Of a stretch of 29,248 bases of DNA, positions 21,035-29,248 are shown one piece after another (the first letter of the stretch is position 1; the number at the start of each line of letters is the position of its first letter). A program made the position numbers and the translations under genes. Where the stretch lies: positions 1 through 29,248 of the forward strand of contig JAOXYB010035616.1 in NCBI GenBank assembly GCA_028565635.1. The letters are read 5' to 3'. The stretch is from Phoronis ovalis. Taxonomy: Eukaryota > Phoronida > Phoronidae. Below the pieces are notes generated by a model, which was not told where the DNA came from, did no database searches, and saw only the letters and a list, made by a program, of their open reading frames with translations.

Positions 21035-22331
21035 TAGTCCGTCAGCCAAGGGTGAAAAATCGACCTAGCGTATAGAAAGACAAAATGACATTTTTGCAAT
21101 ACCGTGGGTCCTACCTCACATATCCAGAGTGAATGGACATTTCGGCAAATGGGCCACTTTTTATTTACGGATGTTTTATGATTTTGTTGCTGAGTCAGCA
21201 GAACCGGTTTAAACGTGGGTAAGGATAGCATTATATCTTATATTTTTATGATCTGAGTAAATATTGTAGAGAATGACCACTTATTGGAAAGAAGATGACA
21301 TGTGTTACGCGGCAAATTAACTTTTACTATGGTCGGAATGCTGCATGGGGTCACCAGAGGTCAAAAGGTCATGACTCCTAAATGTAACATGAAATTTGGG
21401 GACCTTGGTATATTTTGCCATTTTTAGGAAAATTTAGGTAAAGAAATGCTAAATTGTTCATGCTTTCTTATAACACATTACCTACTACTGTTTTTTTAAA
21501 AGAAAAAATGTAGTCTGAATCTGTCATTTGGGGTTTGAAAAGTATACGCCATTTTTGGATTTCTGCCAATTCTGAATATTTTTATAACATCGATATGTGG
21601 ACCTCAATTTCGCGTACAAATGCGATTTGGGCTATAGTCAGCATGTTGTGGAATGCGTTCCCTATACATATATTATACTTATGTAAATTCATATATGACG
21701 TCATGATTATTGTCGAAATTGTTACAAGTCTTGCAAAGACTGAAGCAGTCCATACAATGGCTGGACTATTAGTTGCATGATGTTTGTAAACGTTACATAA
21801 AGTAAATGCTATTATATTTATGTAAACACTACTAAAGTGTTAAACAACATACAAATGTTGTCAATGTCCAAATAGTATACAGCAGTAGATACTTTCTTTG
21901 TGATTATGAGCACCAGTCCAACATTTTCGCCACAACCAGTCCATACACTAGCTGGACTATTAGTTGTATGAGTGAAGATGTAGGGGATAATTGTTTAATT
22001 ATTCGGTAATTATTCTAATACAGTGCAATGTAATAATGAATTTATTAAAACTTCAGTTACCACAGCATAAAAAATGTCCCTTTACATCAATTATAAACGA
22101 GTTGTCTTTTCAAATATAAAACAATCTTTGGAACAAATAAATAACATTTTGCATTTTAAATTTCAATGAAAAGAAGAATTGAAATAGCATTCATAAATAT
22201 AAAAAATATCAACTGTTACAATTGTGTTTCCAATTTTTCAAGAAAAGACTAAAAAAATGTACAAATGAAAATGTTGTACAAGCACCTGTTACAGATTATA
22301 TCAAATGTAAGTGCCGGTGAATTGCGAATAC
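21035..22331 (+). repeat. Left long terminal inverted repeat
   Basis: Landmarks shared with the right repeat in mirrored order include ATAGAAAGACAAAATGACAT, CTCTACAATATTTACTCAGA (right strand), AAGTTAATTTGCCGC (right strand), GTCATGACC, CAACATACAAATGTTGTC, AAAACAATCTTTGGAA and GAATTGCGAATAC. It has an extra internal duplication: a CCAGTCCATACA…GCTGGACTATTAGTTG unit at about 21746-21778 and 21940-21970, only one of which is clear in the right repeat. Confidence 0.85.
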
Positions 22332-22376
22332 ACTGTTTGTGCACTAAATTACCAACACCTAATGAACATATACTGA

Positions 22377-22622
22377 CTAGTCACTGTCAATGTCGTCATC
22401 GCTGCTGCTGCTATCACATGAAGAATGTTTAACATTCGTGCAGGTTTCTCTATTGCAGTGGCAACCAGATGTACAAGGCATTTGAATTTTAAAGCAGACG
22501 CAGGATTTTCCTTCACAGTTTGATATCTTGCATTTACACGTAATGAGCTGCATTAGGGCTGAAGGGATTGCTCCCTGAGCCATACAGTACTTAATATCAA
22601 TTGGCAGTCTAACCATTACCAA
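22377..22622 (-). CDS. Cysteine-rich C-terminal tail of the EEADT family
   Basis: The frame reads MAQGAIPSALMQLITCKCKI, then NCEGKSCVCF, MPCTSGCHCNRETCTN, and an acidic SSSSDDDIDSD end. The regular CxC…CxxxxCxC…CTxxCxC…C spacing is the CXC-like zinc-binding tail that closes this family after an I-P-x-x-x-x-x-L-I-x-C lead. The stop is 46 bp inside the left terminal repeat boundary, so transcription would run into that repeat. Upstream on the same strand (about 22760-22625) a few more residues are open (for example LECSRLQEIITGITPKF) but with a stop. The frame is intact over 80 residues, yet the rest of the protein is absent from this strand, so it is a remnant or an exon of a broken gene. Confidence 0.65.
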   Translation of the reverse strand: MVMVRLPIDIKYCMAQGAIPSALMQLITCKCKISNCEGKSCVCFKIQMPCTSGCHCNRETCTNVKHSSCDSSSSDDDIDSD

Positions 22623-23048
22623 TTGTGGAATGTTGTTTTAGCTCTTCCTCAGAAGTGTTTGGTAGTTTGCATGCATCCCTCGGAAACTTTTTTTGAATTT
22701 TGGTGTAATTCCTGTAATGATTTCCTGCAATCTGCTGCATTCTAGGACTATTTTTGCCAGGACACAATGTGCCATTTTTTTTGGAATTGCAAATATGGAT
22801 TATATAGCATTTTATTTAAAAAAATACAATGACATACATTTCCAAGAAAATTTTGTTCTTTTATGTTACAAGGCTGGGATGTATATGCTTTGTACAGCGA
22901 TTTTTGTTGAAAAATGGTTAAAACTTTTTGACCCCGTCACGTTGATGGCAAATGGGGTCTAAACATTTTTGATCCCACACAAATTTGCTGATCCCCCTGT
23001 GCATAAAATTTGACCAGTTCCTTATTGATTCAAATTGTGCTCGACATC

Positions 23049-24600
23049 ATACGAGCAGGACGCAAAAGCAACTGACAGCTTAACCTTTAGGCAGCAACAG
23101 CAATGGCACCATATTTTTTTCCATGGACTACGCAACGTGGATGCCTGTTTATCTAGCCGACATAAAACAACTACAGAACAGCGCCCCGGAAGTCTATGAA
23201 GAATTCTGTAGAGGAAACTTCGCAGTTTCTAGGTTTGGGGTGATACGGTTTTAGAACAAACTGCAAATAGTAAAATCTCTAGTGGGGTAATAGGATCTTT
23301 AACAAATAAGAATACAGTAGATGTTTTTTTACCCGACATGAAAGATCAGCAATTGCATCCACAACCAAAGACATGGCACAACTAAATGAAAACAGTCACA
23401 CTGATACGTACAAAGAAGCCAACAAGAGTCGGATTAGAAGGGATGAGGGTGATGTTAAGAAGATACTGACCATTATTGGTAGAGGAGCTAATCTGTCTAA
23501 TGTCTGATAAAGATGCTGATAGATTACTGCCAAGTAAAGAGTTGGGAGAAAAATGGCATGAATTTGTGAACGGACTTTTGCTGATAAGAACCCATAAAAA
23601 TGAAAATATCGGCAACATTTTCAACTATGAAAAAGTCAATTTCATCTAAAGAAAAAAGGAGATCTGATGTTTTACTTGATTTGAAAACAGACTTGTCCAA
23701 GCGAATAATTTTTAAGTATGAATTGTAAGCTGTACCCATGAGTTTATTTCCTGATGGAGCTCCAAGACATACAGGCAAAAGCAGTTTACTGAGAGTTAGA
23801 AAAAATCAGCAACAGTGTCTTTCAATCTTCCTCTTACTTGTACAACATCAAACTACTATTTGATGCCATGGCTGTTGTAAATACAATAAAACCTGAATGG
23901 CAGTGGGCATTCTCTACACTTGCTAGGAAATCATAGTAGACCATTGTCCCAGAGGGTGCAGACAATCCCAAGTAATATTTGATTGTTACAATGTTGAAAT
24001 TTCTATTAAAACTTCTGAGAGAAACAGAAGATATGGTGCAGAAACTGTTATCCACAGTGGAGAAATACCTTAAAGTTTACCAAAGAATTTTAGTCAATTT
24101 CTAGAAAACAGCGACATCAAACGTGAATTATGCATATTTTTCAGCAAACAAGTTTGCAACACAAGCCATTTATAATTGGACGTAGGAAACGAAATTATTG
24201 TTAGTAGTGGATTTGAAAAAGCAACAAAAATTAAGAGAGTAAAAAGAATGACAACTGTGTATTGCCAGTCAGTGTTAATTATGAAGAAGCAGATATTCGT
24301 CTTTTTTTGTTGACCATTGCCTTAGATTTAGTACTGAATTTGACAACATCATAAGAACATCGATATGGCTCTACTGTTGATACATTCTGATACCCGGGGT
24401 CAATATATGGCTTTGTACAGGGGGTGGTAGGAATTTTTGCTATATTAATATTAATATTAATAGCTAGCATTAGCAGGATGTGATACAGGATGTAGATAGC
24501 ATATTATCACTATATGGAATGGGAAAAGTAAAAAAATTGCAGGGTCTAAAACAAGACGTCCTAATTATAGATAGCTTAACATAACTTGGAGAAAGCATGC
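23049..24600 (+). pseudogene. EEADT-family protein core, degraded copy B
   Basis: Family motifs lie in order on the plus strand but in shifting frames: IRAGRKSN (23049), MAPYFF (about 23103), TWMPVYLADIKQL (about 23135), EVYEEFCRGNF (23189), DTVLEQTANSK (23242), HTDTYKEANKSRIRRDEGDV (about 23398-23457), AVPMSLFPDGAPRHTGKSSL (about 23729-23788), DAMAVVNTIKPEWQW (23862), NYEEADIR (about 24277), AGCDTG (about 24474) and LYGMGKVKKL (24510). There are many stops (for example about 23506, 23727 and 23937) and frame changes, so no full product is possible. The cysteine tail expected after GCDT is missing; the right terminal repeat begins about 70 bp later. Known members are roughly 1000 residues or more. 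The D, EEAD and downstream Asp positions would suit a PIN/XPG-like nuclease, which is inference. Confidence 0.75.
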
Positions 24601-24627
24601 ATTTACACAACGAACTATATAAAGGTT

Positions 24628-25889
24628 GTATTCGCAATTCTCCGGCCCTTACATTTGATATAAACCGTAACAGGTGCCTGTACAACATTTTCATTTGTAC
24701 ATTTTTAGGCTTTTCTTGGTAAAAACCATAACAGGTGATATTTTGAATTAAAATTTCATTTTTGGTTACATTGAAATTTAAAATGCAAAATGTTATTTAT
24801 TTATTCCAAAGATTGTTCTATATTTGAAAAGACAACTCATTTATAATTGATGTAAAGGGACATTTTTTACACTGTATTAAGTTTAATAAATTCATTATTA
24901 CATCGCACTGTATTCGAATAATTAGAGAACAATTAAAAAGTTATATCCCCTATATCTTCCCTCATACAACAGCTTGTGGAGTAAACGCTGAACTAGTGCT
25001 CATAATCACGAAGAAAGTGGTAACTGACTGCATATACTGCTTTGGACATTGACAACATTTATATGTTGTTTAACACTTTATGTAGTGCTTACGTAAATAA
25101 AATAGCATTTTCTTTATATAACGTTTACACAAATATCATACAACTAATAGTCCAGCTATTGTATGGACTGCTCCAGTTTTTGGAAGTCTTGCAACAATTT
25201 CGACATAAATCATGATGTCATACATAAATTTGCATAATAAGTATATTATATGTATAGGGAACGCGTTCCACAACATGCCTATTCGAGCACAATTTGAATT
25301 TGTACACGAGATTGAGATCCTTACATCGATGTTATAATAATATTCAGAATTGAGAAAAATCCATAAATAGCATGAACTTTCAAAGGTTCTTAACCCTAAA
25401 TGACAGGTTCAGACTACATTTTTTCTTAAAAAACAGTAGTAGGGAATGTCTTATAAGGAAGCATGAAAAATTTACCATTCCTTTATCTAACTTTGGCTAA
25501 AAATGGCGAAATATATGAAGGACCCCAAATTTTAAATAAAATTTAGGGGTCATGACCTTTTGACCATCTGGTGATCTCATGCAGTGTTCTATCGTAGTAA
25601 AAGTTAATTTGCCGCATAGCACGTCATCTTCTTTCCAATAAGTGGTCATTCTCTACAATATTTACTCAGATCACAAAAACATAGGATATAATGCTATCCT
25701 TACCCCCATTTAGACAAATTCTACTGACTCAGCAATAAAATCATAACAGTGTCTGGAACTAAAAATTGGCCCAGGTGCCGAGATGTCCAATTACCCTGGA
25801 AATGTGAGTTAGGGCCCAAGGTATTCAAAAAAATGTCATTTTGTCTTTCTATACACTAGGTCGATTTTTTGCCCTCGGCTGACAGACTA
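24628..25889 (-). repeat. Right long terminal inverted repeat
   Basis: Reverse complement of 21035-22331 with diverged bases and small indels; slightly shorter than the left copy (1262 versus 1297 bp). The outer end is …CGGCTGACAGACTA. Confidence 0.85.
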
Positions 25890-26010
25890 AAAGGGCATTT
25901 TGCATACTTTGTATTATGCGATTTTAGGAATATAAGTTTGTGATTTTTTATAAAATAACGTAATTTATTTTGAAATAATTTAGCTTAACATAAGAGTCAC
26001 CCTTCTTGAA

Positions 26011-26131
26011 TTCATTAGAACTCGTTAGGGAACTTGAACTTGTTAGATCTTCGTTATTTAATGAGTTCAATTCGTTAGCCTAACGAGTTCAATTCGTTAT
26101 AACATCCGAACCTGATGTTCGTTCTAATGAA
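26011..26131. repeat. Palindromic cluster of GAGTTCAATTCGTTA units
   Basis: Perfect 11 bp ends TTCATTAGAAC (26011-26021) and GTTCTAATGAA (26121-26131) bound a cluster. Two direct copies of GAGTTCAATTCGTTA (26063-26077 and 26085-26099) and an inverted GAACTCGTTA (near 26018) lie inside. It may be a tiny fold-back element. No coding content. Confidence 0.6.
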
Positions 26132-26511
26132 TGTTAAAGAGTTCGAGTTGGATTTTGTATTCGGGTAAGGATTCTTTTCAAAATTGTGTCGAATGCACGA
26201 GATGGTTTCTTTGTTCTTTTATTTATCACATTTCTCTGTATTATTGCATTATTTTCTCACGTAAATTGCATGAAAAGAGAAGATCCATTGGGGCTAATAC
26301 CGTATTGTCACGCGTAAGCACTCATACTCGCAACCTCGCCCACCCCCAACTTTATACTTGTACTTATAATTATGCACCACAAATACTGTTAAAAATCACA
26401 CTTGATGCGATTTCATTCCCGTTACATCATCATCATCAATCATAACGGCAATATAAATTATTTATTAACAGTAAAGTTCCACCAATGCATTAAGCTTATA
26501 CAATCTTTACA

Positions 26512-26757
26512 CTAAATGGACCTGTCGCAAGTGGCGGAAACTTGCTTCAGGTCATAAAAAGAAACATCAGCAGCTGCATGCTCTTCGTCTGTCTCGCCTT
26601 CTCCATTGTTCATCAAACTAACTGGTGCCTTACACAAATTCTTGAAACACCACAAGGCAAGCATATTAGCAGCAGTGGTACAGCTCAGAACTACCTTTGA
26701 CAAATTTTTTTGTCCCCAGTTTTGAGATAGAGCAAGTCTGTAGTGAATACAAAACAC
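26512..26757 (-). CDS. Candidate terminal exon, unknown protein
   Basis: A TTTTATGTATTAG|GTGTTT acceptor (exon from 26757) opens an 81-codon frame ending in TAG at 26512. The codon immediately upstream in frame is TAG, so it could only be coding as a spliced exon. It holds a hydrophobic stretch (VVLSCTTAANMLALWCF) and an acidic, polar tail (NNGEGETDEEHAAADVSFYD). GC is higher than in the flanks, which supports coding. It could be the last exon of a membrane protein, but a partner exon with matching phase was not found; the two exons at 28.3-28.9 kb already end in a stop. Confidence 0.35.
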   Translation of the reverse strand: MFCIHYRLALSQNWGQKNLSKVVLSCTTAANMLALWCFKNLCKAPVSLMNNGEGETDEEHAAADVSFYDLKQVSATCDRSI

Positions 26758-26759
26758 CT

Positions 26760-28255
26760 AATACATAAAACTATTTTTAAATCAAAGTTGTGAACATTGT
26801 TAAAAATTTTCTGAACACATTTTCCTCTTTGCGGTGACAATACTCTGACATGTAAAAACTAAAATACAATATTAATGTATCTATGAGGCTTGCATTGGAG
26901 ATTTTGAGCATTATCTAGACCACCCAAATATCCAAGATATTTTTAATGAATTTGTTTTTATTTCCATACATACGGATTATTCTTCTCCCGGGAACAAATA
27001 TGACTACTTGGCAGGTGTAAGTATACTTGCATGAATTTTAATGTTACCATTTTGTTAATTAAAGCATGTAAAAATTAAAAAACTAACATACTAAAAATCA
27101 AGTTACATTTTAATTTCCCATAACTTACCATTAGTTAATGTTCAAATTTCCTCATACACACAAATATAACAATTCTTTTATTGTCAAAACATGTTTTTCT
27201 TTTTGAGGATAGGCTTTAATTAATTGCAAGTCATATTGAACGGTGGACAGAGTGTGATAGTAAACAAAAACAATAGTTGTTCATAAAATATATTTTACAG
27301 CGCTGGGCTAACATTGTTCATATATTAGCAAAGAAATATTTTTCTGCACAATACAAAGTATGTGACAAATTTTATATATTAAATAATACACTTACTATAA
27401 TGATCTATTCGATTGTACAATGCTTTTATGACTACTTTTTTTTTGTTCCACTTGCAGAAAACGGGAAAGTTCTTCCAAAAAAATAAATACGTGGCCAGTT
27501 GTGAGCTTTATTAAAAAGTGTATTGTTACTTCCATGTTCAACTAAACACAGAACTGTCCTAATATTGTATTATGTAATATTAGATTTTTTGTAGGTAATC
27601 ATCTATTTAAAAAAGATCAGTTGGCAGGGTGCCCTTCTTGGAACATATCGTAACTTTATCAATCTTGCGCAGAACTAACAATATAGAATGTATTTCTTAA
27701 TTGTTCTCGAGTGTACAAGAAGTTGTAAAATGCAAATCCATTCAATAAAAGAACAAATACAATTCATTTATTAAGAAGATAAAGCCAGATCTTGGCACAT
27801 TTCGTCAATTGTTAGCATTGTTTCTAATAAAAACTGCGAGTCTCTCTACGCTCCTGTCTTTCTCAACACGACATCTACATAGTTGAAACCATGGAAGTCA
27901 GAAGGAATGATACAGTTCAGCCATACAGAAATTAATTACCTAAGTAATAACTCTCATTATTGGTAGTAAATATTGTAATTGTTTTAATATAGTTTTATTG
28001 TGTTGCGTTGTGAAATATTGTAAACTGTATTAATGCTGTTGTGTATATCAGAAACTCAATGGCATAAGTGCCGAACATTGTTGCAAGTAAACGCGTAAAA
28101 CTATGATTTCACTTTTTCAGGATCAAAATAAAAACTAACAATAATAACAATGTCAACTGAAAAAATATATTATGTTGTGTATCATTGTAAAAGTCTGGAT
28201 AGTATGTCCCGAAAGTGGTACTTTATGTTCCAATGCTTTTTCTGACGGATCCAAT
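26760..28255. other. No gene recognised over 1.5 kb
   Basis: AT-rich sequence. One satellite-like landmark (GGGAACAAATATGACTACTT, near 26990) stands alone. A plus-strand frame at 27277-27486 has no motif. Confidence 0.5.
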
Positions 28256-28258
28256 ATG

Positions 28259-28531
28259 TTAAAACCATGCTATAAAGATGGCCAATGTACGTTGTATTTT
28301 ACCCAAAGAATTTAATGCTCTGGAATAAAACGGTACTGTGGAACCTGCAAAAAATATGACAGCAACAGCAGCAATGATTAGACGATATATTTCTTTGCTT
28401 TTCTCAGCAGTACCTCTATTGTTTGAAAATGATAGTATCAGGTAAGTTCCAAATGGCATGAAGAAACTTGACAACTGTGATACGGAGGTACGCACAATAG
28501 TATGCAAATCCTTTTCAAGTTTTACTACGTG
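28259..28531 (-). CDS. Last exon of a multi-pass membrane protein
   Basis: The acceptor is GGAAGTTTTAG|CACG (exon from 28531). Phase 0 continues from the exon at 28793-28898. The 90 codons start HVVKLEKDLHTIVRTSVSQL and contain two hydrophobic segments, LSSFFMPFGTYLILSF and LIIAAVAVIFFAGSTVPFY. They are separated by a charged loop (NNRGTAEKSKEIYR), and the frame ends …FIAWF and a TAA at 28259. The pattern suits the C-terminal membrane helices of a 7TM-like or other multi-pass protein. I cannot name the family. The in-phase junction with an equally hydrophobic upstream exon is the main support. Confidence 0.5.
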   Translation of the reverse strand, partial: HVVKLEKDLHTIVRTSVSQLSSFFMPFGTYLILSFSNNRGTAEKSKEIYRLIIAAVAVIFFAGSTVPFYSRALNSLGKIQRTLAIFIAWF

Positions 28532-28792
28532 CTAAAACTTCCAATTGGCAAGGGTATATCCATTATCACTCACAAATGATGCGTCTGCAACAATAGACAC
28601 AGATTTAGATGTATTTCAACCCCTACAGTTGAATAAAGTGTTAAGCGTATTTTGACAAATTCAATTAAAATATATATATGTTAGTTAGTGCATGCACGAA
28701 ACTCAAAAAAAATTATTTTTGTTAATACCCATTCCATAAATAAAAATGAACATATTTAACAAACAAAACAAGTTAACAAATTGAATGCCTAC

Positions 28793-28898
28793 CTGTGTTG
28801 CCATAAAAAGTAAATGACTCCGACATGTAAGAGATGATAATAAAATAAACAAGGGCAGGATGATTTTGAGAATCATCCTATCACGCTGATTAAATTGA
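28793..28898 (-). CDS. Upstream exon of the multi-pass membrane protein
   Basis: The acceptor is TTTCGCCCAAATAG|TCAA (exon from 28898) and the donor ACACAG|GTAGGC (to 28793). It encodes one split base plus 35 codons, QFNQRDRMILKIILPLFILL then SSLTCRSHLLFMATQ. A charged cap is followed by a strongly hydrophobic helix, and the exon ends in phase 0, matching the next exon. The preceding exon must supply two bases of the first codon and was not identified; it may lie beyond the window. Confidence 0.5.
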
Positions 28899-29248
28899 CT
28901 ATTTGGGCGAAAGGAATTGCATATTATGAATATGAAGCATATGTGTTTTAGAAGTAAAGTTCCATTGATCAAAATAATAAATAAAAAAAATATATAGTTA
29001 TCAAATTTATGTCACTGCTCATTACATTTCATTAGCAAAAAATGTTAAATAATTGCTTTCATTGTCTTTTAAAAAGAATGTAAGTGGAATTGCTTGTAAA
29101 AAAGTACTGGTAATTAATAATAGAAACCCTGGTGGGTTGTAACTTGACCTTCAAAAAGCATGCTTTGTTACTAAAATACTTCCTGTTGGAATATGCTCCT
29201 ACAAAATGTTAATTACGAGCAATATTTAAAAAAACACTTCCTGTTGGA
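28899..29248. other. Window end, no gene recognised
   Basis: AT-rich sequence. A short direct repeat, ACTTCCTGTTGGA, occurs near 29179 and again at the very end (29236-29248), so a tandem repeat may continue past the window. Confidence 0.4.

Larger units (their letters stand above)
21035..25889. mobile_element. 4.86 kb element with ~1.3 kb terminal inverted repeats
   Basis: Outer ends are TAGTCCGTCAGCCAAGGG (21035) and, reverse complemented, TAGTCTGTCAGCCGAGGG (to 25889). Outside this motif the flanks differ, and no clear target duplication is seen. The core (22332-24627) contains a C-terminal cysteine-rich exon on minus and a degraded core on plus, both of the EEADT family. The architecture suggests two 3' halves joined head to head. 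Copy A of the same family lies 0.4 kb to the left, outside the element. Confidence 0.8.

Noticed and set aside
23382-24055. Minus-strand frames inside the large element
   Set aside because: They are antisense shadows of the degraded plus-strand EEADT-family core.
26131-26445. 104-codon plus-strand frame ending in a His run
   Set aside because: The His run is a CAT repeat; no domain or conservation clue, and it begins at the edge of a palindromic repeat.

Overview
The window looks like AT-rich animal nuclear DNA. Short exons with GT/AG junctions are separated by long non-coding stretches. The protein families present (THAP, SAP plus SWIM, and a cysteine-tailed family with an EEADT motif) are typical of invertebrate mobile-element cargo. 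An aquatic invertebrate is my best guess, perhaps a lophotrochozoan; the sequence does not fix the phylum. I see no rRNA, tRNA, CRISPR array or bacterial-style operon. Most long reading frames here are chance frames in AT-rich repeats.

Layout. (1) 1-2.9 kb: one possible exon, short tandem and duplicated repeats, and a decayed inverted-repeat element. (2) 3.3-8.55 kb: two inverted arms of about 0.5 kb frame a 3 kb core. The core holds a two-exon SAP-SWIM gene fragment on the minus strand and a decayed THAP exon on the plus strand. The left arm is interrupted by a 1.25 kb element flanked by TTAA, and the right arm lacks it. (3) 9.2-14.9 kb: degenerate TTTTTAGGG repeats, then a satellite-like array whose copies alternate at about 150 and 320 bp (about 475 bp together), with decayed outliers, a possible receptor-tail exon, and a 100 bp palindrome with perfect 29 bp arms. 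(4) 15-17 kb: no gene seen. (5) 17.0-18.3 kb: a small fold-back element and an inverted, truncated second copy of the TTAA element. (6) 18.6-19.2 kb: an impure TATG/TGTG repeat.

(7) 19.25-25.9 kb is the most informative part. A frameshifted copy of the EEADT/cysteine-tail family lies at 19.26-20.64 kb. Next to it is a 4.86 kb element with terminal inverted repeats of about 1.3 kb. Inside that element, an intact-frame cysteine-rich C-terminus reads leftwards and a degraded core of the same family reads rightwards. Each runs into its own terminal repeat, so the whole looks like a head-to-head inverted duplication with unequal internal loss.

(8) 26.0-29.2 kb: a small palindromic repeat and three minus-strand candidate exons. 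Two of these join in phase and encode the C-terminal part of a multi-pass membrane protein. This is the only part of the window that looks like host coding sequence.

Taken together, the window is mainly a record of nested and rearranged transposons. I could not run similarity searches, so family assignments rest on motifs read by eye.
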